From the NCBI GenBank assembly GCA_012518325.1, contig JAAYSR010000265.1:1-6215 (forward strand): a DNA stretch of 6,215 nt. Reading direction: 5' to 3'. The stretch's first letter is position 1. Each line of letters opens with the position of its first letter. The position numbers were made by a program, and so were the translations under genes. The notes below the pieces were generated by a model, which saw nothing but the letters and a program-made list of their open reading frames with translations, was not told the DNA's origin and did not search any database. This DNA is from Bacillota bacterium. GTDB taxonomy: Bacteria > Bacillota > Limnochordia > Darwinibacteriales > Darwinibacteriaceae. Shown piece by piece: positions 1 through 5,830 of the stretch.

Positions 1-32
1 AAATTCAGGCTAGCTTGAAACTAGCTGTACTG

Positions 33-51
33 CTCAATTCAATGAATTGAG
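33..51. repeat. Perfect 8-bp inverted repeat in the rRNA leader
   Basis: CTCAATTC (33–40) and GAATTGAG (44–51) around a 3-base loop. No T-run follows on either strand, so it is not a terminator. It is probably a leader or 16S-processing hairpin. Confidence 0.6.
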
Positions 52-115
52 TCAGGCTTACACAAACTTATGGCTTATTCTCTTCAAACACAGAATGTTT
101 CAAGATTCAATGTTC

Positions 116-129
116 AGTTTTCAAGGTCC
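116..129 (-). promoter_or_regulatory. boxA-like rRNA antitermination element
   Basis: Minus strand GGACCTTGAAAACT, followed by GAACA. It matches the Firmicutes rRNA leader motif (B. subtilis rrn leaders carry TTCTTTGAAAACTAAACA), where NusB/NusE (S10) assemble an antitermination complex. This is the strongest single sign that the left edge is an rRNA leader. Confidence 0.7.
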
Positions 130-135
130 TCTGAG

Positions 136-170
136 CCCAAAAAAACTGTCAGCGTTTTTTGGGGGACAGT
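136..170 (-). promoter_or_regulatory. Competing hairpins at the 5' end of the P2 transcript
   Basis: Fold 1: ACTGTC (170–165) pairs with GACAGT (150–145), followed by an unbroken T-run (145–139, the first T used in the stem), a terminator-like arrangement. Fold 2: CCCAAAAAA (163–155) pairs with TTTTTTGGG (144–136), nine pairs, which buries that T-run. The two pairings cross and leave no linker between their 3' arms, so they should exclude each other rather than form a normal pseudoknot. Whether this regulates anything is inference. Confidence 0.45.
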
Positions 171-176
171 GAGATT

Positions 177-205
177 ATCTTACCACACAAGTTCCCCGGC
201 GTCAA
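177..205 (-). promoter_or_regulatory. Putative rRNA-operon promoter P2
   Basis: -35 TTGACG (205–200, 5 of 6), exactly 17-base spacer, -10 TAAGAT (182–177, 4 of 6). Predicted start at A170. A-rich stretches at 236–231 and 224–221 lie upstream of the -35, in roughly the place of an UP element. The -35 is embedded in a perfect dyad, GGCGTTGACGCC (209–198). The boxA-like motif follows about 40 bases into the transcript. Confidence 0.65.
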
Positions 206-238
206 CGCCTCAACACTGCTATTTTGGGTTCTTTTTGG

Positions 239-271
239 AAAAAGTGTCACCGTCTGTTTCGTGCGGCGACA
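239..271 (-). terminator. Hairpin with T-run after sdpI; terminator or P1 attenuator
   Basis: Minus strand TGTCGCCG (271–264) pairs with CGGTGACA (252–245), 8 pairs including one G·U, with an 11-base loop, followed by C and five T (243–239). It could end the sdpR-sdpI transcript, whose last stop is at 359. It also begins at the predicted +1 of P1, so it would be the first structure formed in any P1 transcript. Confidence 0.5.
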
Positions 272-278
272 GTTCTAT

Positions 279-307
279 ACGTTATCACAGACTGGAACTT
301 CTGTCAA
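279..307 (-). promoter_or_regulatory. Putative rRNA-operon promoter P1
   Basis: Perfect -35 TTGACA at 307–302, a 17-base spacer, and -10 TAACGT at 284–279 preceded by TGA (extended -10 position). The -10 is poor (3 of 6), but the whole module resembles P2 about 102 bp downstream: TTGAC, 17-base spacer ending TGTG plus two or one bases, TAA-based -10, then ACTGTC at the expected start. Tandem P1/P2 promoters about 100 bp apart are usual for Firmicutes rrn operons. Confidence 0.5.
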
Positions 308-358
308 CACCCTTCGCTCAACTTTTGCTTCGGCACAGTCAAAACCCTCTGCCTTCGC

Positions 359-1021
359 TTATCTGCCTCTCTGCCGCGCTGCGCAATAGGAGTAGACAAC
401 TGAAACCAGTACACTGATGATAAACAGGATAGACGATAATAGCAAGGACCAATCTCTGGGGAAAAACCATACATTGCCCAGAAGCAGGAGGAAACCTGTA
501 ATCATGAAGAGGATGCCGCCGAATCTTTGGCTCTTGCGCCAGGCCTCCTCACTGCTGAGACTCCATTTCGTTCTCAGCCCAGCGATGCTGTTGCGCTTTA
601 GTTTTGGCATAACATTGCCAATAATAATCAGAGCTATGCCGATCAGGGAAAACATGACTTTAATCAGGTCAAATTCGGCATACAGGTTTTCCGCCTGTCG
701 ATACGCTGTGAAAAGCGACCTCACCGTCAGCACATTAAAGAGCAGCATCAATACTATTCCAGATATGATGATTACTTTCTCGTTATTGTCGCCGTCGGGC
801 TCCTGCTTCTTGGCAAACCTGCCCATCAGGATCATAAACAAACCGCAGGCCGAGTAGAGCACAGGCCCTATGAAAACTTCCCACCTGCTCCCGTACCTGG
901 TGACGATGCCGTCAAATCCGTAATGGGCGGGAATGCGTTCCGGCAGAAAGCCAAAAGCAGCAGCGGACATCAAAAAGGGAACAAGCATCAGCACATATAG
1001 AGCTGTCTTATATTTTCTCAT
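359..1021 (-). CDS. sdpI: SdpI-family integral membrane protein (DUF1648 + SdpI domains)
   Basis: A 220-residue membrane protein with six predicted helices at about 6–24, 49–69, 83–104, 118–138, 166–185 and 191–213. The N-terminal DUF1648 signature is visible as LPERIPAHYGFDGIVTRYGS (26–45), and the SdpI domain as RNSIAGLRTKWSLSSEEAW (143–161) followed by the next helix. In B. subtilis SdpI gives immunity to the SdpC killing peptide and also acts as the receptor that sequesters SdpR; both domains and the adjoining repressor gene are reproduced here. No sdpA, sdpB or sdpC homologue is in the window, so what it protects against or senses is unknown. The ATG at 1021 lies inside the end of the repressor gene and has a good site, GGGGAG, 7 bases upstream. 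Family assignment is firm; the immunity role is inferred from relatives. Confidence 0.88.
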   Translation of the reverse strand: MRKYKTALYVLMLVPFLMSAAAFGFLPERIPAHYGFDGIVTRYGSRWEVFIGPVLYSACGLFMILMGRFAKKQEPDGDNNEKVIIISGIVLMLLFNVLTVRSLFTAYRQAENLYAEFDLIKVMFSLIGIALIIIGNVMPKLKRNSIAGLRTKWSLSSEEAWRKSQRFGGILFMITGFLLLLGNVWFFPRDWSLLLSSILFIISVLVSVVYSYCAARQRGR

Positions 1022-1295
1022 CGGGACTCTCCCCTTTCAGGCCTTTCAGCCAGACTACAAGCTCATCCAGAATACTGAGGTTCAACTCGTAGAAGATAAA
1101 GTTCTTATAGCGGGATTCATACAACAGATCCGCCTTTTTCAGCTTGCCTAAGTGGTAGGAGGTGGCTGCCGGAGTCATTTCCAGCTCCTTCGCTATTTCC
1201 CCGGCGCTCTTCTTTCCATCTTTCAGCAAAGTCATGATCCTCCGGCTGATCGGATTGGAGAGAGCCTCCAGTTTCTGTTGCAGGCTCACATTCAT
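1008..1295 (-). CDS. sdpR: ArsR-family (SdpR-like) winged-helix repressor
   Basis: A 95-residue cytoplasmic winged-helix DNA-binding protein. It opens with LEALSNPISRRIMTLLKDG (9–27), the ArsR 'ALSDPTRRxIL' signature, followed by the helix-turn-helix at about 30–58 (AGEIAKELEMTPAATSYHLG, then LKKADLL) and a wing with the aromatic pattern FIFYELN. Size and sequence style match B. subtilis SdpR (90 residues), which represses its own operon and is titrated to the membrane by toxin-bound SdpI. The protein has no cysteine and no ELCVCDL-type site, so it is not a classical metal sensor. The ATG has only a weak, close GGGGG (3-base spacer), suggesting modest translation. The 3' end overlaps sdpI by 14 bp, so the two genes form one unit with their own promoter. 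The subfamily is inferred mainly from the neighbour; another ArsR specificity is possible. Confidence 0.85.
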   Translation of the reverse strand: MNVSLQQKLEALSNPISRRIMTLLKDGKKSAGEIAKELEMTPAATSYHLGKLKKADLLYESRYKNFIFYELNLSILDELVVWLKGLKGESPDEKI

Positions 1296-1303
1296 CAGCC
1301 CCC

Positions 1304-1320
1304 AAATCTATTTCAAATTT
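1304..1320 (-). promoter_or_regulatory. Possible SdpR operator (imperfect inverted repeat)
   Basis: Minus strand AAATTTG-AAA-TAGATTT, an imperfect dyad with 5 of 7 positions symmetric, lying about +6 to +22 from the predicted transcription start. SdpR relatives repress their own operon, so an operator is expected near here, but the symmetry is weak and AT-rich sequence gives such matches by chance. Confidence 0.25.
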
Positions 1321-1331
1321 CTTTTAAACAG

Positions 1332-1360
1332 ATTATAACACGCCGAGGGAAATCGGGCAA
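1332..1360 (-). promoter_or_regulatory. Sigma-A-type promoter for the sdpR-sdpI unit
   Basis: Perfect -10 TATAAT at 1337–1332 preceded by TGT (extended -10), a 17-base spacer, and a -35 TTGCCC at 1360–1355 (4 of 6 matches to consensus). Predicted start of transcription is near A1325, giving a leader of about 30 bases before the ATG at 1295. The -35 begins one base after the T-run of the gyrA terminator. Confidence 0.8.
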
Positions 1361-1361
1361 G

Positions 1362-1397
1362 AAAAAACCGCCTGAACAGCTCTTGCTGCCCAGGCGG
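1362..1397 (-). terminator. Rho-independent terminator of the gyrase operon
   Basis: On the minus strand CCGCCTG (1397–1391) pairs perfectly with CAGGCGG (1374–1368). Inside, CAGC (1388–1385) pairs with GCTG (1380–1377) around a four-base loop, separated from the outer stem by a 2x2 internal loop. The outer stem is followed directly by six T (1367–1362). It starts 29 bases after the gyrA stop. Read on the plus strand there is no T-run, so it works in one direction only. Confidence 0.93.
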
Positions 1398-1426
1398 AAT
1401 TTCCGCTCTTCTGGTACTGCTTTCGA

Positions 1427-3868
1427 TTATTCTTCTTCATCGTCCTCTTTGCCTACGATATCGGCAACGTCAACAACCCGATCCCCTTCACTTAAGCGCA
1501 TCAGTGTAACGCCCTGGGTGTTGCGGCCCATTTTTGAGATCTCAGACACTTTCAGGCGGATCATGATTCCCTCAAAGGAGATAATCATGATTTCGTTGCC
1601 CTCACGTACAACCTGCACACCTACAATGGGGCCGGTGCGCTTAGTTCTGTTCAGGGTGAGAACCCCTTTTCCGCCCCGGTTGGTCTGCCTGTATTCACTC
1701 AGCGCTGTACGCTTGCCAAACCCTTGTTCTGTAACCACGAGGAGGTCAGCATCATCATTGGCGACAGTCAACCCAACCACAAAATCGTCTGAATCAAGTT
1801 TAATTCCGATTACGCCCCGGGCAGGACGCCCCATGGACCTGACCTGGTCTTCCGAAAAACGAATAGCCTGGCCTTCGCTGGTGACAAGCAAAATTTCGGA
1901 GTCTCCTTCAGTGAGTTCCACGCCGACCAGTTCATCATCATCGTCTAGAGTAATCGCGATCAGCCCGCCTGTTCGATTGGTTTCAAAGGCGCTCAGCACA
2001 GTTTTCTTAATGATCCCCTTGCGGGTGGCCATCATCAGGTACTGATCATCGGAGTACTCAGAAATGGGAATCGTGGCCTGAATGCGTTCGCCGGGTTCAA
2101 AGCTGATCAGGTTGATCACAGCAAGGCCCCTGGCGTTGCGGCCGGCTTCAGGTATTTCGTGGCCCCGCAGGCGGTAGACCCTGCCCTTGTTGGTAAAGAA
2201 AAGAATGTAGCTGTGGGTGCTGGCCACAAACAGCCTCTCGACGAAATCTTCCGCCTTGGTGTTCAGGGCGGTAATGCCCCGTCCGCCCCGGCGCTGGGAA
2301 CGATAGGTGTCCACCGGCAGACGCTTAATGTAACCTTGGTGAGTGATGGTTACCACGATATCTTCTTCAGCTATCAGGTCAACATCTTCCAAATCGCCCA
2401 CCGACAGCCCAATTTTCGTGCGCCTTGGATCGGAGAAACGGTCTTTAATATCAAGGAGTTCATCCTTGATGATCTCGTAAACCAGGTTCATGTCGCCAAG
2501 GATCTCTTTGAGGCGGGCAATGGTTTTGAGGAGCTCATTATACTCGGCGTCAATCTTGTCCCGTTCAAGTCCGCTAAGGCGGCGGAGCTGCATGTCCAGA
2601 ATCGCAACCGCCTGGCGTTCGCTCAGGCCGAAGCGCTCCATCAGCCGCTCTTTCGGGTTGTCGTAGGATGCCCGAATGATGGCGATCACTTCATCGATGT
2701 TGTCCAGCGCAATGCGGTAGCCTTCCAGGATATGGGCCCGTTCTTCCGCTTTGCGAAGTTCAAAACGGGTGCGCCTGACTATAACCTCTTTCTGATGGTC
2801 CAAGTAGTGGTTCAACGCTTCCTTGAGGTTCAGAACCTTCGGCTTGTCATCCACAAGGGCCAGCATAATCACGCCAAAGGTGTCTTCCAGCTGGCTGTGC
2901 TTGTACAGGCGGTTGAGGATAATATGGGGATCCGCATCACGGCGGCATTCGATGACAACCCGCATACCGGTCTTGTCCGACTCATCACGCAAATCAGTGA
3001 TGCCGTCCACTTTCTTCTCCCGCACCAGAGTTGCTATCTTTTCAATTAGCCTGGACTTATTCACCTGATAGGGCAGCTCAGTGACGACAATGCGGGTTTT
3101 GCCATTGGCCATCTGCTCAATTTGGCTCTTGGCCCTAACCTTAATGCGGCCCCGTCCTGTTGTATAAGCCTCTTTTATCCCTTCTCTGCCCAGTATCACG
3201 GCGCCGGTGGGAAAATCCGGGCCTTTGATATGACTCATCAGTTCCTTGATGGTCACATCCGGATTGTCAATCAGTTCTATCAGCCCGTCGATAACTTCCC
3301 CCAGGTTGTGGGGGGGAATATTGGTGGCCATGCCTACTGCAATTCCAGAAGCGCCGTTTACAAGCAAATTGGGGAACTTGCTGGGCAGAACGGTAGGCTG
3401 CTCCAATGTTTCATCAAAGTTTGGGTAAAAATCTACCGTATCCTTGTCAATATCCTTGAGAAGCTCCATGGCCAAACGGGAAAGGCGGGCCTCAGTATAA
3501 CGCATGGCGGCCGGCGGATCTCCGTCCACACTGCCAAAGTTCCCGTGGCCGTCTACGAGCATGTTCCGATAAGAAAAAGGCTGGGCCATCCTCACCATGG
3601 CGTCATAAATAGCGCTGTCTCCGTGGGGATGGTACTTACCCATTACTTCGCCCACAATACGGGCGGATTTTTTATGGGGCCGATCCGGCCGATTGCCGAG
3701 TTCCAGCATGCCGTAGAGAATACGGCGCTGCACAGGTTTCAAGCCGTCCCGCACATCGGGCAGCGCCCTTTCCACAATTACGCTCATCGCGTAGTTGATA
3801 TAGGAGGTTTGCATCTCTTCCGTGATTTTAACGGGAATCGTTTTTCCATTCTGCAGATTTACACTCAA
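1427..3868 (-). CDS. gyrA: DNA gyrase subunit A
   Basis: DNA-cleaving subunit of gyrase, 813 residues. The N-terminal breakage-reunion domain (about 10–490) holds the winged-helix segment HPHGDSAIYDAMVRMAQ and the catalytic Tyr124 in AMRYTEARL, preceded by Arg123. Ser85 and Asp89 match the quinolone-contact residues Ser83 and Asp87 of E. coli, so no quinolone-resistance substitution is seen there. The beta-pinwheel C-terminal domain (about 500–805) begins with a canonical GyrA box, QRRGGRG, at 525–531, which distinguishes gyrase from topoisomerase IV ParC; later blades carry degenerate versions (NRTGG, RPARG, TNRGGKG, RNTQG). It ends in a short acidic tail, EDDEEE. The start is TTG, because a TAG stop immediately precedes it in frame and the next Met is residue 19 or 20. 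It acts with GyrB to introduce negative supercoils. An intrinsic terminator follows about 30 bp after the stop. Confidence 0.98.
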   Translation of the reverse strand: MSVNLQNGKTIPVKITEEMQTSYINYAMSVIVERALPDVRDGLKPVQRRILYGMLELGNRPDRPHKKSARIVGEVMGKYHPHGDSAIYDAMVRMAQPFSYRNMLVDGHGNFGSVDGDPPAAMRYTEARLSRLAMELLKDIDKDTVDFYPNFDETLEQPTVLPSKFPNLLVNGASGIAVGMATNIPPHNLGEVIDGLIELIDNPDVTIKELMSHIKGPDFPTGAVILGREGIKEAYTTGRGRIKVRAKSQIEQMANGKTRIVVTELPYQVNKSRLIEKIATLVREKKVDGITDLRDESDKTGMRVVIECRRDADPHIILNRLYKHSQLEDTFGVIMLALVDDKPKVLNLKEALNHYLDHQKEVIVRRTRFELRKAEERAHILEGYRIALDNIDEVIAIIRASYDNPKERLMERFGLSERQAVAILDMQLRRLSGLERDKIDAEYNELLKTIARLKEILGDMNLVYEIIKDELLDIKDRFSDPRRTKIGLSVGDLEDVDLIAEEDIVVTITHQGYIKRLPVDTYRSQRRGGRGITALNTKAEDFVERLFVASTHSYILFFTNKGRVYRLRGHEIPEAGRNARGLAVINLISFEPGERIQATIPISEYSDDQYLMMATRKGIIKKTVLSAFETNRTGGLIAITLDDDDELVGVELTEGDSEILLVTSEGQAIRFSEDQVRSMGRPARGVIGIKLDSDDFVVGLTVANDDADLLVVTEQGFGKRTALSEYRQTNRGGKGVLTLNRTKRTGPIVGVQVVREGNEIMIISFEGIMIRLKVSEISKMGRNTQGVTLMRLSEGDRVVDVADIVGKEDDEEE

Positions 3869-3877
3869 CTAGATCCA

Positions 3878-3882
3878 CTCCC
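3878..3882 (-). promoter_or_regulatory. Ribosome binding site of gyrA
   Basis: GGGAG on the minus strand, inside the 16-bp gyrB–gyrA gap, 9 bases before the TTG start at 3868. It begins two bases past the gyrB stop codon, which suits translational coupling. Confidence 0.7.
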
Positions 3883-3884
3883 GG

Positions 3885-5801
3885 TTAGATATCAAGATTT
3901 GTGACTTCATGGGCATGCTCCTCAATGAACTCACGGCGCGGCTCAACCTTCTCTCCCATGAGGGTGCTGAAAATTTCATCCGCCATAAGGGCATCATCCA
4001 CTTTCAGCTGCAATATCGTGCGTTTTTCCGGATCCATGGTAGTTTCCCACAGCTGATCCGCATTCATTTCACCCAGACCTTTGTAGCGCTGGATGATCGC
4101 GCCGGAACGGCCGACCCGTTCGAGGATTTCTTCAAGCTCGCTGTCGTCAAAGGCATAGTATGACTCCTGTCCCTTACGCACTTGATAAAGGGGAGGCAGA
4201 GCGATATAGACATAGCCCTCTTCCAGGAGGGGACGCATGTAGCGATAGAAGAATGTCAAAAGCAGTGTGCGAATATGGGCACCGTCGACGTCTGCGTCGG
4301 TCATGAGCACCACTTTATGGTAGCGGGCCCTGGTTATGTCAAAGTCTTCGCCGATGCCGGTGCCAAAGGCTGTAACCATGGACCTGATTTCTTCATTGCT
4401 CAAGATTTTGTCCAGACGGGCTTTTTCCACATTCAGGATTTTTCCCCGCAGCGGCAGGATAGCCTGGAAGCGGCGGTCTCTGCTCTGCTTAGCTGTACCG
4501 CCGGCAGAATCGCCCTCCACAATAAAGATCTCACACAGCTCGGGATCTGTTAAGCTGCAGTCTGCCAGTTTGCCCGGCAAAGAAGATATCTCCAGGGCAT
4601 TTTTCCGGCGGGTGAGCTCCCTGGCCTTGCGGGCAGCCTGCCTGGCCCGGGCGGCCTGAATGCCCTTATCCACAATGCGCTTGCCGTCAACTGGGTTTTG
4701 TTCCAGATAATCTGCCAGTTCCTCGGCGACGATGGATTCAACCAGACCTTTAACCTCGCTGTTGCCAAGCTTGGTCTTGGTCTGCCCTTCAAACTGAGGA
4801 TCCGGAATGCGCACACTGATAATGGCTGTGCAGCCCTCCCGGACATCATCACCGGTGAGATTCTCATCATTGGGCTTGAGCAGCCCTCTGCGCCGGGCAT
4901 AGTCATTGACTGTGCGCGTCAGGGCGCTGCGGAAGCCGATCAAATGGGTTCCGCCTTCATGGGTGTTGATATTATTGGCAAAACTGAGGGTGGTTTCAGC
5001 ATAGCTGTCATTGTACTGAATGGCCGCTTCCACCTCAATGCCGTCCTTTTCCGCGGTGAGATAGATAGGCTCTTTCATAATCACCGTCTTTTTGCGGTTC
5101 AGATAATCCACATAGGATATGATTCCGCCCTTGAACAGGAAGCGGTGCTCGCGCTTAGTGCGGTGATCAATAAAAGTAATGGTTATCCCCTTGTTCAAAA
5201 AGGCCAGTTCCCGCAGGCGGTAGACGATCATTTCAGCCTGGAAGTCTACTGTATCGAAAATCTCAGGATCAGGCTTGAACCGGATCAAAGTCCCATGTTC
5301 CTTCGTGGGGCCCCGATCTTGAAGAGGCTCTTGTGCTACGCCCCTTTCATACCTTTGAGAATAATGGCGCCCGTTATACCACACCTGAGCCTCCAGCCAT
5401 TCCGAGAGAGCGTTGACAACAGAAACACCAACCCCGTGAAGTCCTCCCGATACCTTGTAATGGCCGCCTTCCTGACCAAACTTGCCTCCGGCGTGGAGGA
5501 TGGTCAGGACTGTCTCCAGAGTGGAGATCCCGGTTTTCGAATGAATTTCCACAGGAATACCGCTGCCGTTATCCCGCACAGACAAAGAACCATCTTCGTA
5601 GATGACGACCTCAATGAGATCACAATAGCCGGCCATGGCTTCATCAATGGAATTGTCCACGACCTCCACAAAAAGATGGTGCAACCCATAGACGTCAGTG
5701 TTCCCGATATACATGCCTGGGCGGAGCCTGACCGCCTCAAGCCCTTCCAAAACCTGGATCTGGTCTGCTGTATAATTAGGAGCCATTTGCTGCTTTTCCA
5801 A
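3885..5801 (-). CDS. gyrB: DNA gyrase subunit B
   Basis: ATPase subunit of DNA gyrase, 638 residues, the usual Gram-positive length without the large insertion of E. coli GyrB. The GHKL ATPase domain covers about 1–220: catalytic Glu46 and Asn50 in FVEVVDNSIDE, Asp77 in RDNGSGIP, and the lid KVSGGLHGVGVSVVNAL near 116–132. The transducer follows to about 390. The TOPRIM domain starts with EGDSAGG (Glu429) and has the metal-binding TDADVDG (Asp502, Asp504); QRYKGLGEMN (571–580) lies in the C-terminal part. The start is TTG: the resulting N-terminus MEKQQ...DQIQVLEGLEAVR parallels B. subtilis MEQQQ...NQIQVLEGLEAVR, and an in-frame stop lies two codons upstream. Oddities: Ser80 and Tyr142 occupy the positions of E. 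coli Arg76 and Arg136, residues that contact aminocoumarins. The partner gyrA begins 16 bp downstream, so the two subunits are co-expressed. Confidence 0.98.
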   Translation of the reverse strand: MEKQQMAPNYTADQIQVLEGLEAVRLRPGMYIGNTDVYGLHHLFVEVVDNSIDEAMAGYCDLIEVVIYEDGSLSVRDNGSGIPVEIHSKTGISTLETVLTILHAGGKFGQEGGHYKVSGGLHGVGVSVVNALSEWLEAQVWYNGRHYSQRYERGVAQEPLQDRGPTKEHGTLIRFKPDPEIFDTVDFQAEMIVYRLRELAFLNKGITITFIDHRTKREHRFLFKGGIISYVDYLNRKKTVIMKEPIYLTAEKDGIEVEAAIQYNDSYAETTLSFANNINTHEGGTHLIGFRSALTRTVNDYARRRGLLKPNDENLTGDDVREGCTAIISVRIPDPQFEGQTKTKLGNSEVKGLVESIVAEELADYLEQNPVDGKRIVDKGIQAARARQAARKARELTRRKNALEISSLPGKLADCSLTDPELCEIFIVEGDSAGGTAKQSRDRRFQAILPLRGKILNVEKARLDKILSNEEIRSMVTAFGTGIGEDFDITRARYHKVVLMTDADVDGAHIRTLLLTFFYRYMRPLLEEGYVYIALPPLYQVRKGQESYYAFDDSELEEILERVGRSGAIIQRYKGLGEMNADQLWETTMDPEKRTILQLKVDDALMADEIFSTLMGEKVEPRREFIEEHAHEVTNLDI

Positions 5802-5813
5802 AATTTATCAACT

Positions 5814-5819
5814 CTCCTT
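5814..5819 (-). promoter_or_regulatory. Ribosome binding site of gyrB, unusually distant from the start
   Basis: The minus strand reads TAAGGAGAG, close to the 16S anti-Shine-Dalgarno complement. It is 12 bases from the proposed TTG start at 5801 and 27 bases from the first in-frame ATG (5786), so the ATG cannot be served by it. An ATT codon one triplet upstream of the TTG would be 9 bases away but is a very rare initiator. A TAA stop lies directly before that ATT. Confidence 0.65.
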
Positions 5820-5830
5820 AAAACTCAGTC

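Larger units (their letters stand above)
1..170 (-). other. Leader of a 16S rRNA operon (rRNA gene itself outside window)
   Basis: The stretch from the predicted P2 start to base 1 has no protein gene with a plausible ribosome binding site. It carries the boxA-like motif, several TTGAA(A) repeats and local hairpins, as rRNA 5' leaders do. In B. subtilis the gyrA region is likewise followed by rrnO, and the distance from P2 to mature 16S there is of similar size. No part of the conserved 16S 5' end (AGAGTTTGATC...) is present, so the rRNA gene is inferred to start just beyond the left edge. Confidence 0.65.

Noticed and set aside
33..51. Inverted repeat as a terminator
   Set aside because: Perfect stem but no T-run on either side in either direction.
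70..417. 115-codon and nested 76-codon plus-strand frames near the left edge
   Set aside because: They run backwards through the rrn promoter and leader, lack a ribosome binding site, and resemble no family I know.
1117..1305. 62-codon minus-strand frame overlapping the repressor gene
   Set aside because: Out-of-frame with the clearly conserved ArsR-type protein in the same place.
1152..2045. 297-codon plus-strand frame
   Set aside because: It crosses the gyrA terminator and the sdpR promoter, is Ser/Arg/Pro-rich low-complexity in translation, and shadows the gyrA 3' end.
3590..3640. Quinolone-resistance substitution in GyrA
   Set aside because: Ser85 and Asp89 are the sensitive-type residues at the two main positions; Asp instead of the Glu of B. 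subtilis is a common natural variant.
2159..3904. Long plus-strand frames of 296 and 260 codons opposite gyrA
   Set aside because: Composition is that of an antisense reading of gyrA; no family resemblance and no plausible operon context.
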